Source: Paraburkholderia monticola (GTDB taxonomy: Bacteria; Pseudomonadota; Gammaproteobacteria; Burkholderiales; Burkholderiaceae). From it: a stretch of 64,000 nucleotides of DNA. The stretch lies in assembly GCF_001580545.1 (NCBI RefSeq), contig NZ_LRBG01000005.1, positions 186,001 through 250,000 of the forward strand, read 5' to 3'. The notes beneath the pieces were generated by a model, which saw only the letters and a list, made by a program, of their open reading frames with translations, had not been told where the DNA came from and did not search any database. Positions 15,814 through 24,750 of the stretch are shown here, in pieces; position 1 is the stretch's first letter; every line of letters starts with the position of its first letter. The position numbers and the translations under genes are program-made.

Positions 15814-16346
15814 AGGCACGCCCGCTTAGCGTTCCAATGCGTGGCCGGATGCGACTCGTCGCGGCCGTCGCGCTATGCGTCGGCGGGAGCCTGCTCGCGA
15901 GCGGCTGCTCGTCGATCGGCGCGGCGAGCGGCGCGGCGGCGGGTGTCGCGTCGGGCATCGTGACCAGCAATCCGGCTGTTGCACTCGGCGTCGGCGTCGC
16001 GGTGCAGGCCGCGACCGATGAAGCAGTCGCGCGCTACATGCGCAGCATGCACAAGGACCAGCAGGATCTGATGGCAGCGCTGGTCGGCACGATGCCGGTC
16101 GGCGAAGCGAAACCGTGGTCGGTCAAGCATACGTTGCCGATCGAGAACGGCCACGGCGAGGTGCGCGTGACCCGAGCGTTCAGCTCGGCGCTCGCGACGT
16201 GCAAGGATTTCGTGTTCTCGGTGCAGGACGGCGACGGCCCGAACGCCCCCGCAAGGTGGTTCACCGCGAGCGCCTGCCAGCAGGACCAGGGCTGGAAGTG
16301 GGCGACGGCCGAGCCGGCGGTCGCACGCTGGGGGAATCTGCAATAA
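15810..16346 (+). CDS. predicted lipoprotein, second of a paralogous pair
   Basis: This 178-residue protein has a signal peptide ending ASGC-SS, a Gly/Ala/Val-rich zipper-like stretch, and a C-terminal domain built like that of its upstream neighbour. AKPWSVKHTLPIEN, CKDFVFSVQ and FTASACQQDQGWKWATAEPAVARWGNLQ align with APWSITHSFPIED, CKEIVFSVD and FIASVCRDGKDWRWASAEPATERWGALQ. Both Cys positions are kept. The start ATG at 15810 overlaps the previous stop, which suggests translational coupling and a stable ratio of the two products. It probably arose by tandem duplication and then diverged. Function unknown. Confidence 0.8.
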   Translation: MKARPLSVPMRGRMRLVAAVALCVGGSLLASGCSSIGAASGAAAGVASGIVTSNPAVALGVGVAVQAATDEAVARYMRSMHKDQQDLMAALVGTMPVGEAKPWSVKHTLPIENGHGEVRVTRAFSSALATCKDFVFSVQDGDGPNAPARWFTASACQQDQGWKWATAEPAVARWGNLQ

Positions 16347-16349
16347 AAA

Positions 16350-16373
16350 AGCGGCGAGGTTTGCCTCGCCGCT
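16350..16373 (-). terminator. terminator at the end of the ABC transporter operon
   Basis: A ten-base perfect stem (AGCGGCGAGG/CCTCGCCGCT) with a four-base loop is followed on the minus strand by six T residues. It begins four bases after the lipoprotein stop codon, so it may also end that transcript. Confidence 0.8.
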
Positions 16374-16413
16374 CTCTGGTCTGAACCGCAATCGCTTCCG
16401 CGCAAACGCCTGC

Positions 16414-17760
16414 TCAAGACTCCACGTCTTCCAGACTAAAGATTTCGGTCTGGTCGTTATACGAAAAGATCTCGCCGTAACGGCCCCAGTTGATGACCGC
16501 ATCGAGCGTCTCTTCCGCGGCGCTGTCCGACAGGAAGTCTTCCAGCTCCTGCTCGAAGCGCACGCGCGGCGCACGATGTCCCGGCCGCTCGTTCAACACC
16601 TTCTTGATCCGCGCCGCGAGCGGAACGTGCCGCAGCAGATGCTCGGCGAACATCATCTTCCGCTCCTGCGTGCCGAACTCGGCGAACACGCGCGCCGGCG
16701 GCGTCAGGAAAATGTCGCCCTCGCGCACGTCGGCGAAACCAAGGTGCTGCAGCACTTCGGCGATCGGGAACAGATCGTCGACCTCCAGATGCAGCGAGCG
16801 CGCGATTTCCGGCATGTCCGCGCGGCCGTGATACGGCGCGGCCGCGAGCGTCTCGATCAGACCGGCCATCAGGTTGGTCGAAACGTGCGGCAGCCAGCTG
16901 CCGAGCTCGAGCCCCTTCTTGGTCTTTTCATCGGTTTGACGGGCCGTCATCTTCGCGTAGATCTCGTCGACGAGGCGGCGGAACGCCGGGTCCAGACGAT
17001 TGCGCGGATGCTTGAACGGCACCTTGATCTCGGCGATCACGCGGCCGGGGTTCGACGACAGCACCAGAATGCGGTCACACATGAACACCGCTTCCTCGAT
17101 GTTGTGCGTGACGATCAGCACCGCCTTGATCGGCATGCGGCCCTGCGTCCACAGATCGAGCAGGTCGGTACGCAGCGTTTCGGCGGTCAGCACGTCGAGC
17201 GCGGAGAACGGCTCGTCCATCAGCAGCAGCGTCGGATCGACGACGAGCGCGCGCGCGAAGCCGACGCGCTGACGCATACCGCCCGACAGCTCGCGCGGAT
17301 AGGCATTTTCGAAGCCGTCGAGACCGATCAGGTCGATCGCGGCGAGCGCGCGCGTGCGCCGCTCGGACGCGCCGACCCCTTGCGCCTCGAGACCCGCTTC
17401 CACGTTCTGCAACACGGTCAGCCACGGAAACAACGCGAAGGTCTGAAACACCATCGCGACGCCTCTCGCCGGGCCGTCGAGCGGCTTGCCCATGTACGTG
17501 ACTTCGCCGCCGGTCGGCTCGATCAGACCGGCGATGATACGCAGCAGCGTCGACTTGCCCGAGCCCGAGCGGCCGAGCAATCCGACGATCTCCCCTTCGC
17601 GCAGCGACAGATTCGCGTCGTCGAGGACGAGGAGTTCGCCCTGCGTCTTGTTGAAGCCGCGGCACACGTCCTTCACGCGCAGGATTTCCTCGCCGAGGCG
17701 CGGCGGCTTCGGCGGCGTCTGAATCGGCGCGGCGGTCATAGCAGCTTTAGGATTTTGCAT
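16414..17760 (-). CDS. ABC transporter ATP-binding protein with C-terminal AAA-associated domain
   Basis: This 448-residue protein joins an importer-type ATPase (about 25-265) to a C-terminal region not found in ordinary NrtD/SsuB ATPases. The ATPase part shows Walker A GRSGSGKST, Q-loop MVFQTFALFPWL, signature LSGGMRQRV, Walker B LLLMDEPFSALD and the switch His in IVTHNIEEAVF. This is nitrate/sulfonate/taurine-group wording. The extra 180 residues, with LELGSWLPHVSTNLMAGLIETLAA and DDLFPIAEVLQHLGFADV, fit the AAA-associated C-terminal domain family (PF09821), whose role is unknown. The permease gene ends 19 bases upstream on the same strand. Confidence 0.88.
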   Translation of the reverse strand: MQNPKAAMTAAPIQTPPKPPRLGEEILRVKDVCRGFNKTQGELLVLDDANLSLREGEIVGLLGRSGSGKSTLLRIIAGLIEPTGGEVTYMGKPLDGPARGVAMVFQTFALFPWLTVLQNVEAGLEAQGVGASERRTRALAAIDLIGLDGFENAYPRELSGGMRQRVGFARALVVDPTLLLMDEPFSALDVLTAETLRTDLLDLWTQGRMPIKAVLIVTHNIEEAVFMCDRILVLSSNPGRVIAEIKVPFKHPRNRLDPAFRRLVDEIYAKMTARQTDEKTKKGLELGSWLPHVSTNLMAGLIETLAAAPYHGRADMPEIARSLHLEVDDLFPIAEVLQHLGFADVREGDIFLTPPARVFAEFGTQERKMMFAEHLLRHVPLAARIKKVLNERPGHRAPRVRFEQELEDFLSDSAAEETLDAVINWGRYGEIFSYNDQTEIFSLEDVES

Positions 17761-17779
17761 CGCGTTAAGCCTTCATTTC

Positions 17780-19531
17780 TCAATCTAGACGGAGCTTGCC
17801 TTCGGCGTAGGCGTACATCGGACGCCACAGCAGACGGTTGAACAGGGTCACGAACAGGGACATCACGGCGATGCCCACGATGATCTTCGGATAGTCGCCC
17901 GCCGCGGTGGTCTGCGCGATATAGGCGCCGAGACCGTGCGCGGCGACCTTGGTGTCGCCCCACTGCACGAACTCGGCGACGATGCTCGCGTTCCATGCGC
18001 CGCCCGACGCGGTGATCGCGCCAGTCACGTAGTACGGGAAAATGCCCGGCAGCATCGCCTGACGCCACCACTGCCAGCCGCGAATGTGGAAATTCTTGGC
18101 GGCCTCGCGGTAGTCGTTCGGATACGAGCTTGCACCGGCAATCACGTTGAACAGGATATACCACTGCGTGCCGAGCACGATCAGCGGCGACAGCCAGATG
18201 TCCGGGTTCAGATGAAAGCGCACGATCACGATCACGAACACCGGGAACAGCAGGTTCGCCGGGAACGCGGCGAGGAACTGGGCGAGCGGCTGGACCTTTT
18301 CGGCGAGCGCCGGGCGCAGGCCGATCAGCACGCCGACCGGCACCCAGATCAGCGACGCGATCGCGATCAGCAGCACCACCCGCAGCAGCGTGATCAGACC
18401 GAGCACGAATACATGGCCGACCTCGTCCATCGACACGCCGGTGCGCACATAGAGAAAGACGCGGTACACCACATACACCGTGACGAGCAGCACGATGGCC
18501 GCCCAGATCATGTCGCCGAGCTTCGAGTTCTTCTCTCGCATCGGGATCTGAAAGCGCGGCGCGCTGAACGCCGGCAGCTGGAAGCGCACGCGCGCCGCAC
18601 GCGCGAACATCCAGCCGAGCGGCACGAGCAGCCGGTGAATCAGACGCGTGCGGCGGATCAGATCGAGCAACCACGATTCCGGCGCATCGCCCGAGCTCGT
18701 GGTCTCCATGCGGAACTTGTCGGCCCACGCGACGAGCGGGCGGAACAGAAACTGGTCGTAGGCGAGAATCACGACCGTCATCGCGAGGATCACCCAGCCG
18801 ATCGCGTGCAGGTTCTTGTCGCTGATCGCCTGCGCCAGATACGCGCCGATGCCCGGCAGCGTAATCGTCCGGTTACCGACCGTAATCGCTTCCGACGCCA
18901 CGACGAAGAACCAGCCGCCCGACATCGACATCATCATGTTCCAGATCAGGCCCGGCATCGAGAACGGCACTTCGAGCTTCCAGAAGCGCTGCCATGAAGT
19001 CAGATGAAAGCCGCGCGACACTTCGTCGAGATCGCGTGGCACCGTGCGCAGCGACTGATAGAAGCTGAACGTCATGTTCCACGCCTGGCTCGTGAAGATC
19101 GCGAAGATCGCGGCGAGTTCGGCGCCGAGCACGCGGCCCGGGAACAGCGCGAGGAAGAACGTGACCGTAAACGATATGTAGCCGAGCACCGGCACCGACT
19201 GCAGGATGTCGAGAATCGGCACCAGCACCATGCCGGCGCGGCGGCTTTTGGCGGCCAGCGTGCCGTACACGAGCGTGAAGATCAGCGACGCGACCATCGC
19301 CGCGAGCATGCGTAGCGTGGTGCGCATCGCGTACTCGGGCAGGTTCGACGGATCGAGCGAGATCGCCTGGGTCTTCAACGTCGACATTGGCGCGAGCGTC
19401 TCGTGAAAGCCGATCGACGCCATCGCGAGCAGACAGATGATCAGCGGGAACGCGACGAAGTCCCAGCGATTGGGCAACACGCGCCATGCCGATGCATTGG
19501 CGGTGCGCTTCAGGTTGAAGCTGATATCCAT
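17780..19531 (-). CDS. ABC transporter permease, two fused permease domains
   Basis: This 583-residue inner-membrane protein contains two importer permease units in one chain. Each has its own cytoplasmic coupling (EAA) loop: EVSRGFHLTSWQRFWKLEVPFSMPG at about 170-194 and EAAKNFHIRGWQWWRQAMLPGIFP at about 476-499. The halves are joined by a polar linker (about 272-340). A single chain would thus supply both membrane halves of the transporter, unlike the homodimeric SsuC/TauC permeases. The group is nitrate/sulfonate/taurine-like. No substrate-binding protein gene is found beside this operon. Substrate unknown. Confidence 0.87.
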   Translation of the reverse strand: MDISFNLKRTANASAWRVLPNRWDFVAFPLIICLLAMASIGFHETLAPMSTLKTQAISLDPSNLPEYAMRTTLRMLAAMVASLIFTLVYGTLAAKSRRAGMVLVPILDILQSVPVLGYISFTVTFFLALFPGRVLGAELAAIFAIFTSQAWNMTFSFYQSLRTVPRDLDEVSRGFHLTSWQRFWKLEVPFSMPGLIWNMMMSMSGGWFFVVASEAITVGNRTITLPGIGAYLAQAISDKNLHAIGWVILAMTVVILAYDQFLFRPLVAWADKFRMETTSSGDAPESWLLDLIRRTRLIHRLLVPLGWMFARAARVRFQLPAFSAPRFQIPMREKNSKLGDMIWAAIVLLVTVYVVYRVFLYVRTGVSMDEVGHVFVLGLITLLRVVLLIAIASLIWVPVGVLIGLRPALAEKVQPLAQFLAAFPANLLFPVFVIVIVRFHLNPDIWLSPLIVLGTQWYILFNVIAGASSYPNDYREAAKNFHIRGWQWWRQAMLPGIFPYYVTGAITASGGAWNASIVAEFVQWGDTKVAAHGLGAYIAQTTAAGDYPKIIVGIAVMSLFVTLFNRLLWRPMYAYAEGKLRLD

Positions 19532-20307
19532 CAGATGCCCTCCTTCTTGAAACGGGCATTCGAACGCTCGAAGGAGGCCGCGTGTGCCACGCGGCGGTCT
19601 ATGGATCGGTCCGGAAAGCGGAAATCAGGCATGGCAAAACGCGCTTGCGTGGTAAATCGTTAGCGTTGGCGACACTTGGCCGGCGCTAGAGATGTTCATG
19701 GACGAATCGCCCAGGACCTCAACCATCTCGCCGGATTTCCGTCGCCACGGGCGCCGCCCGAGGGCTGGCGGGCTTTCCTCGTTTTGGACGGCACGACACT
19801 ACACCATCCTATGTTTCAGGCACAACCTTTCGTCGCAAATTGCAATACAGCGCCGCGAGGCCTGGGCGTAAGGCTTCAGCAAGCCCCGTTCAGGTCGCCG
19901 CGACGCACTGTACCCTCCTCGTGCGTACTTCCGCGTGACACGTCACACCGCCGTCACGCGGCGTGGCGCGCAAGCCACATCAGCGCGCTACCTCGGCCGT
20001 CCCGGCTCAATCGCCCCATCTGCCCGGACAGCTATCAAGAAAGCCGCGCGGCTGCCGTTAAGAATCTGATCGGCGCGACATATGCAGGCGGCATCCCAGC
20101 AATAACGGTGGCGCCGCGCCCCGCGGCGGTTAAAATCGGGAAACGACGTACCTGTTTATCAGCGGTTCATCCCCGGCCCAGGCGACAGCGCAACGCACGC
20201 CGCCGGTGAGGGGACGAAAACGCGGCCGGCGCAGGCGCCGGCACAGCGCAAGCGCGCTGCCACAAATGAACAAGTTGCATGTCACAGCCAGACGGATCAG
20301 AGGGTCG
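19532..20307. other. 776-base divergent intergenic region
   Basis: This gap lies between the ABC permease (minus) and a diguanylate cyclase (plus). An open frame through 19676-20209 has Arg/Pro-rich, low-information translation and I do not accept it. A TAAAAT at 20131-20136 could be the -10 of the cyclase gene, but its -35 is poor. A GC-rich hairpin-prone stretch precedes 20260. Nothing else is recognised. Confidence 0.4.
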
Positions 20308-21999
20308 ATGAACAGGACAACCTTGCGCCAGGTAGCCGGGCCGGTCAGCTTCGTGCTGATCGTTCTGGTTTGCTGGTTCGTGGCTGGCATGGTCGCGGAC
20401 CGGATGGTACAGCAAGAGCTGGACGCGGCGTTGCACACGCAGCGGCAAATGTCCTCGTCGATCGTCGACAACATGGCGGAAGTGATCGCCAGCGACCTCG
20501 CGATGTCCCGCGCCATCCCCGCAACCATGGCCGAAATGGACATAATCCAGCGCGCCCTGGTCCAGTCGCAGAATTATGCCGCGAACAGCGAGGCGGCGGA
20601 ACCCGCCCTGCGCGCCGCCTTGCTGAAGGATCCGCAGATGGTCGCGGTCAGCAAGTTCCTGCACGAAGCGCAGGGCTTCTCCGGGCTCGATCAGGTCTGG
20701 ATCGTCAACGCGAACGGCATCTGCGTCGCCTCGAGCAGCACGGTGTCGACCCCGGATGGCGGACAGCAGTCGTTCGTCGGCGTGGACATGCGGGCACGCG
20801 GCTATCTGACCAATGCGCTGACGGGCGCGTTCGCCGAAGCCTACGGCGTGGGACGCTCGAGCGGCGAGCCGGGCATTTTCATCGCCGCGCCGGTGTACTC
20901 GGACGGGCTGCTGGTCGGCGCGGTCGTCGCGAAGGTCGGCATCGCGCGGTTGCGCCACTGGGTCGCCCACGCGGGCACCTTCGTCTCCGACGACAACGGC
21001 GTCATCATCATGGCGCACAACAGCGCGCTCGAAGGCCATGCGCTGCCGAGTTCGCGCGTCACGCAGATGAGCACCGCCGAGCGGCGCATCATCTATCGAC
21101 GCGAGACCTTCCCCGACCTGCTGATCCGCGAAGACACCGAGGTGCGCGAGCAGGCGCCGTGGGTGCCGGCGTCGGTCGCCGCGCAGCTGTTCGGCATGAT
21201 CGAACAGCCGGCCCCGGCGCTCTATCAGAACCGTGGCGGCCTGAACTCGGGGCTCTCCGCGCATCTGGTCGACCCGCTCGCTGCGTGGCCGGAACTGCTG
21301 CGCAACCACAAGCGCGATCATCTGCTGGTGTTCCTGACGCTGGCCGGCACCGTCGCGCTCGCCTGGGTGATCACCGTGTCTTACGTGCGCGAGCGGCGCC
21401 ACCATCGCGCGACCCGCGATCTCGCCGAGCAGTTGCAGTCGGCCAATACGCTGCTGTCGGCGGAGGCGCGGCACGACGCGCTGACCGGCGCGCTGTCTCG
21501 GCGCTATTTCCTCGATCTGTTACGCCGCGAGATCGATCGCGCGCATGCGGGCCGCGAGCCGCTGTGCATGGCGATCGCCGATCTCGATCACTTCAAGCAG
21601 ATCAACGACCGCTTCGGCCATGCCACCGGCGACCATGCGCTCGAACATTTCGTCGATACGTGCCGCGCCGAGCTGCGCGGCTCCGACGCGATCGGCCGGC
21701 TCGGCGGCGAGGAGTTCGGCCTGCTGCTGCCGGCCACCGATCTCGCGGCCGGGCGCGAGGTGGTCGAGCGTCTGCGGCTGCGCCTGAAAGCGACACCCTC
21801 GCCGAAGCTGCCGGCTGCGGCGGGGCTCAGCGTGAGCATCGGCATCACGGTGCTGTCGCCCGACGATCTGCCCGAGCGCGTCATGAGCCGCGCCGATACC
21901 GCGCTGTATGCAGCGAAGACGGGCGGCCGCGACCGCACCGAAGCGCTACCGCCCGACGACACCGCGCCGCCCACGCGCACGGCGGTGAACGCCTGGTGA
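20308..21999 (+). CDS. membrane diguanylate cyclase with periplasmic sensor domain
   Basis: This 563-residue protein makes cyclic di-GMP from two GTP. It has a first membrane helix (VSFVLIVLVCWFVAGMVAD), then a periplasmic region of about 300 residues that reads like a dCACHE sensor (QVWIVNANGICVASSS, PGIFIAAPVYSDGLLVGAVVAKV). A second helix (LLVFLTLAGTVALAWVITV) leads to the GGDEF domain, with DALTGALSRRYF, ADLDHFKQINDRFGHATGD and active motif GGEEF. No EAL domain follows. The ATG at 20308 is preferred over two upstream candidates because AGAGGG precedes it and the membrane helix begins soon after. The signal it senses is unknown. Confidence 0.88.
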   Translation: MNRTTLRQVAGPVSFVLIVLVCWFVAGMVADRMVQQELDAALHTQRQMSSSIVDNMAEVIASDLAMSRAIPATMAEMDIIQRALVQSQNYAANSEAAEPALRAALLKDPQMVAVSKFLHEAQGFSGLDQVWIVNANGICVASSSTVSTPDGGQQSFVGVDMRARGYLTNALTGAFAEAYGVGRSSGEPGIFIAAPVYSDGLLVGAVVAKVGIARLRHWVAHAGTFVSDDNGVIIMAHNSALEGHALPSSRVTQMSTAERRIIYRRETFPDLLIREDTEVREQAPWVPASVAAQLFGMIEQPAPALYQNRGGLNSGLSAHLVDPLAAWPELLRNHKRDHLLVFLTLAGTVALAWVITVSYVRERRHHRATRDLAEQLQSANTLLSAEARHDALTGALSRRYFLDLLRREIDRAHAGREPLCMAIADLDHFKQINDRFGHATGDHALEHFVDTCRAELRGSDAIGRLGGEEFGLLLPATDLAAGREVVERLRLRLKATPSPKLPAAAGLSVSIGITVLSPDDLPERVMSRADTALYAAKTGGRDRTEALPPDDTAPPTRTAVNAW

Positions 22000-22178
22000 C
22001 GCGCTGGTGACGCGCTGGCGCTCGCCGAAGCACGCGAAGCGCGACGATAGCCCCCTCTGCTCTACCCACCCACGCCGACATCCGGCCCGCGCGGAAACGA
22101 CGGCGAGCTTCCCGCAACGAAGCAGGTATCATCGATCCTGATATTGGATTGTCACTACCGCTCTAACGGGAGATTCGC

Positions 22179-22445
22179 ATGAAGGGAAACCTGGTGATCG
22201 TCTGTCGCGATCAGGACGCTGATGCATTCGACCATCTGCTCGCCGAATACGGCGCGTTTCAGACGCGTCTGTCGTCGACCGCGTGGTATCTGAAACTGGA
22301 GGTCGCGCCGGAACTGATTCAGGAGGAAATACTGGCGCGACTCGGCAAATATACGACGCACTATATTTTCGAAGCGGAGACGGTGACGTGGAATACCGTC
22401 GATAGCGAAACGGCGAACGCTTTGAATACACTGTTTTCGGACTGA
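22179..22445 (+). CDS. small hypothetical protein, possibly Cas2/SinR-like fold
   Basis: This 88-residue protein starts MKGNLVIVCRDQDADAFDHLL and continues with AFQTRLSSTAWYLKLEV and THYIFEAETVTWNT. The alternation of short strands and helices suggests a ferredoxin-like fold, and the opening VIVCRDQDAD plus TRLSSTAWYL recall SinR-family proteins distantly related to Cas2/VapD. There is no CRISPR array or cas1 nearby, so this is not a CRISPR component. GGGAG lies nine bases before the ATG. Single gene between the diguanylate cyclase and the two-component operon. Confidence 0.6.
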   Translation: MKGNLVIVCRDQDADAFDHLLAEYGAFQTRLSSTAWYLKLEVAPELIQEEILARLGKYTTHYIFEAETVTWNTVDSETANALNTLFSD

Positions 22446-22506
22446 CCTGTCCCCGCTCGCGATGCCGACGCTCCTCGCCCGCATCGCGATTCGAACACCC
22501 CGGCTT

Positions 22507-23823
22507 TTACCAGGCGTTTTCCGAGGCCGCCGCGGCCCGCGGCAGCACTTCGAACGGAAAGCTCATCAGCACCCGCAAGCCGCGGCCGCCATGATTGCCG
22601 ATTTCCCATTCCCCGCCCGCGCGCCGCACGAGCCGTTCGACGATCGCGAGACCGAGCCCGCTATGGCCGTTGCCGCCGCGTGCCGGATCGAGCCGCACGA
22701 ACGGCCGGCTCGCGTTGATCAGATCCTGCGCGGCGATGCCCTTGCCGTTGTCGCTAATTGATAGCGTAAAGCCCTGCGACGTGCGCGCGGTCGCGACGAT
22801 CACCGGCGGCGCACCATACGCATGCGCGTTATCGAGCAGGTTCGAGAGGATCCGGTCGAGCGTGGCGGCGGGCAACAGGAAGGACGGCCCCGCGTTCAGC
22901 TCGGTCTGCACAGTCGTCGCGCCGGCGGCCACCGCCCGATAGCTGCGCACGACACGCTCGCACTGCGCATCCACTTCCACCGGTTCGCTACGGTCCCCAC
23001 CGTCGTGCGCGAACACGAGAAACTGCTCGACGATATGCGTCATCGAATCGACATCGCGCACGACGCCGTCGCGCGTCTTCGCGTCGTCCATCATTTCTGC
23101 GCGCAGCCGCAGTCGCGCGAGCGGCGTCTTCAAGTCATGCGCGACACCGGCCAGCATCACCGCGCGATCGTGCTCGGTGCGCGCGACTTCCTGCACCATC
23201 TGATTGAAGCCGTGCGTGAGTTGGCGCAACTCGCGCGGGCCGCGTTCGGGCACCGGCGGCACCGGCAGCCCGCGACCGAAGCGCGTGACCGCCTGGGCGA
23301 GCGAGCGCAGCGGCTGCTGCAACGCCCACGCGGCGAACAGTGCCGCCATCACCGCGAACGAGAAGATGATGGCGAGCCATAGCACCGTGCGGTCGAGCGA
23401 GCGCGGCATGCGCAACGGCTGCACCGGTACGACGATCCAGTTCTGGTCGGTCGCGGCGCGCACCCACAGCGTGGGCGGGCCACCCGGCGGACCGACGCGC
23501 ACCTGGGTGCCGGCCGGCATGCGGTCGCGCACATCCTCGACGAAACGCTCGAGCGGCGCCGGCATGTTCGAGTTCGCCGCCGGGACGTCGTTGCTCGACG
23601 GGTCGACGAGCTTCACGCGCGACGGCAAGGGTTGATCCGGGGTGCGGGCGACGTGCTGACGCACCGCGTCGACGAGGAAGGTCGCTTCCTCGACCGCATA
23701 GCGCGTTTGCAGTTGCGAGCGTTCGAGCCGCATCAGCGCATACCACGCGAAATGCGACAGCATCAGCACTGCGACGACGAGCAGCGCGAGCCGCCCGAAC
23801 AGCGAATCAATGGGCCGGCGCAT
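22507..23823 (-). CDS. sensor histidine kinase, EnvZ type
   Basis: This 438-residue inner-membrane kinase has two membrane helices (about 10-30 and 148-168) flanking a periplasmic loop of about 115 residues, a HAMP segment (LQQPLRSLAQAVTRFGRGLPVPPVPERGPRE), and the dimerisation box AGVAHDLKTPLARLRLR with His229. The ATP-binding part shows the N box LLDNAHAYG, SISDNGKGI and GGNGHSGLGLAIVERLV. Its start overlaps the end of the response regulator gene by 17 bases, so the two are co-expressed and form a pair. The signal is unknown; the divergent CpxP/Spy-like gene upstream suggests envelope stress. Confidence 0.9.
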   Translation of the reverse strand: MRRPIDSLFGRLALLVVAVLMLSHFAWYALMRLERSQLQTRYAVEEATFLVDAVRQHVARTPDQPLPSRVKLVDPSSNDVPAANSNMPAPLERFVEDVRDRMPAGTQVRVGPPGGPPTLWVRAATDQNWIVVPVQPLRMPRSLDRTVLWLAIIFSFAVMAALFAAWALQQPLRSLAQAVTRFGRGLPVPPVPERGPRELRQLTHGFNQMVQEVARTEHDRAVMLAGVAHDLKTPLARLRLRAEMMDDAKTRDGVVRDVDSMTHIVEQFLVFAHDGGDRSEPVEVDAQCERVVRSYRAVAAGATTVQTELNAGPSFLLPAATLDRILSNLLDNAHAYGAPPVIVATARTSQGFTLSISDNGKGIAAQDLINASRPFVRLDPARGGNGHSGLGLAIVERLVRRAGGEWEIGNHGGRGLRVLMSFPFEVLPRAAAASENAW

Positions 23824-24532
23824 GCTGCTCGCCGTCCGGCACGAACACGTAACCGCGGCCGCGCACCGTCTGGATGAAGCGCGGCGTGGACGGATCGGTT
23901 TCGAGAATGCGGCGCAGTCGCCACACCTGCACGTCGATGCCGCGATCGGTGCCGTCGTACTCGGGACCGTGCAGCAGTTCCAGCAGGCGCTCGCGCGTGA
24001 GCGTGCGCATGGGGTGATTGACGAAAATCTTCAGCAGCGCGAACTCGCTGCCCGACAGCGTCAGCGGCTTGTCTTCCAGATGCAGCGTGCGCGACTGGAA
24101 ATCCAGCGTGAAGCGGCCGAAGTTGAACGGCTCGCGCTGCTCGGGGGCGGCCGCCGACGGCAGCGTACGGCGCCGGCGCAACACCGCCTGCACGCGCGCC
24201 AGCAGTTCGCGCGGATTGAACGGCTTGCCGAGGTAATCGTCCGCGCCGAGTTCGAGACCGACGATCCGGTCGACGTCGTCGGCGCGCGCGGTCAGCATGA
24301 TGACGGGGATATCGTCGCCCGACGCGCGCAGCTTGCGCAGGGCGGTGAGGCCGTCCACGCCGGGCATCATCAGGTCCAGCACGATGAGGTCGGGACGCTC
24401 GCGTTCGAGGCGCCGTTCGAGCGAGCCCGCGTCGTGCAGCACCGAAACTTCGATGCCCTGACGGGCGAGATAGTCGCGCAACAGATCGCGCAATTCGACG
24501 TCGTCGTCGACAACCAGGATTTGAGTAGCCAT
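23807..24532 (-). CDS. response regulator, OmpR family
   Basis: This 241-residue regulator has a receiver domain with VVDDDVELRDLLRDYL, phospho-acceptor Asp53 in LIVLDLMMPGVDG and Lys in YLGKPFNPREL. A winged-helix DNA-binding domain follows (LTLSGSEFALLKIFVNHPMRTLTRERLLELLHGPEYDGTDRGIDVQVWRLRRIL). The end RFIQTVRGRGYVFVPD is typical of the OmpR family. The ATG at 24532 is used because the receiver begins there. It is the first gene of the operon with the kinase, and faces the CpxP/Spy-like gene across 218 bases. Confidence 0.92.
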   Translation of the reverse strand: MATQILVVDDDVELRDLLRDYLARQGIEVSVLHDAGSLERRLERERPDLIVLDLMMPGVDGLTALRKLRASGDDIPVIMLTARADDVDRIVGLELGADDYLGKPFNPRELLARVQAVLRRRRTLPSAAAPEQREPFNFGRFTLDFQSRTLHLEDKPLTLSGSEFALLKIFVNHPMRTLTRERLLELLHGPEYDGTDRGIDVQVWRLRRILETDPSTPRFIQTVRGRGYVFVPDGEQHAPAH

Positions 24533-24750
24533 GGAATGAAGTTTAACGCTCAGCAGAAAGGGTTTTCGTTTTCCGAACCGCCTCAAGGGTTACCGGGTGT
24601 TACGGTGAAAGGCGCACGTAATTGCTGGTAATAGCCGCATCCGGGTGCGTAACACAGCGGCGCGCGCGGTTCTCTACGCTTCGGCTTACCGAGTGCAGGC
24701 AGTCCAACGACCGGTTGCATCGTCGGCTATTCCATTACAAGGAGCCTCAT

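Noticed and set aside
19676..20209. Open frame of 177 codons in the gap before the diguanylate cyclase
   Set aside because: Arg/Pro-rich, no ribosome site, no recognisable structure; overlaps the likely promoter of the next gene.
20167..21474. Long antisense frame within the first diguanylate cyclase
   Set aside because: Arg/His-rich antisense product; the sense strand has membrane helices and GGEEF.
22179..22445. CRISPR-associated Cas2
   Set aside because: No repeat-spacer array, cas1 or other cas gene in the window; at best a distant fold relative.
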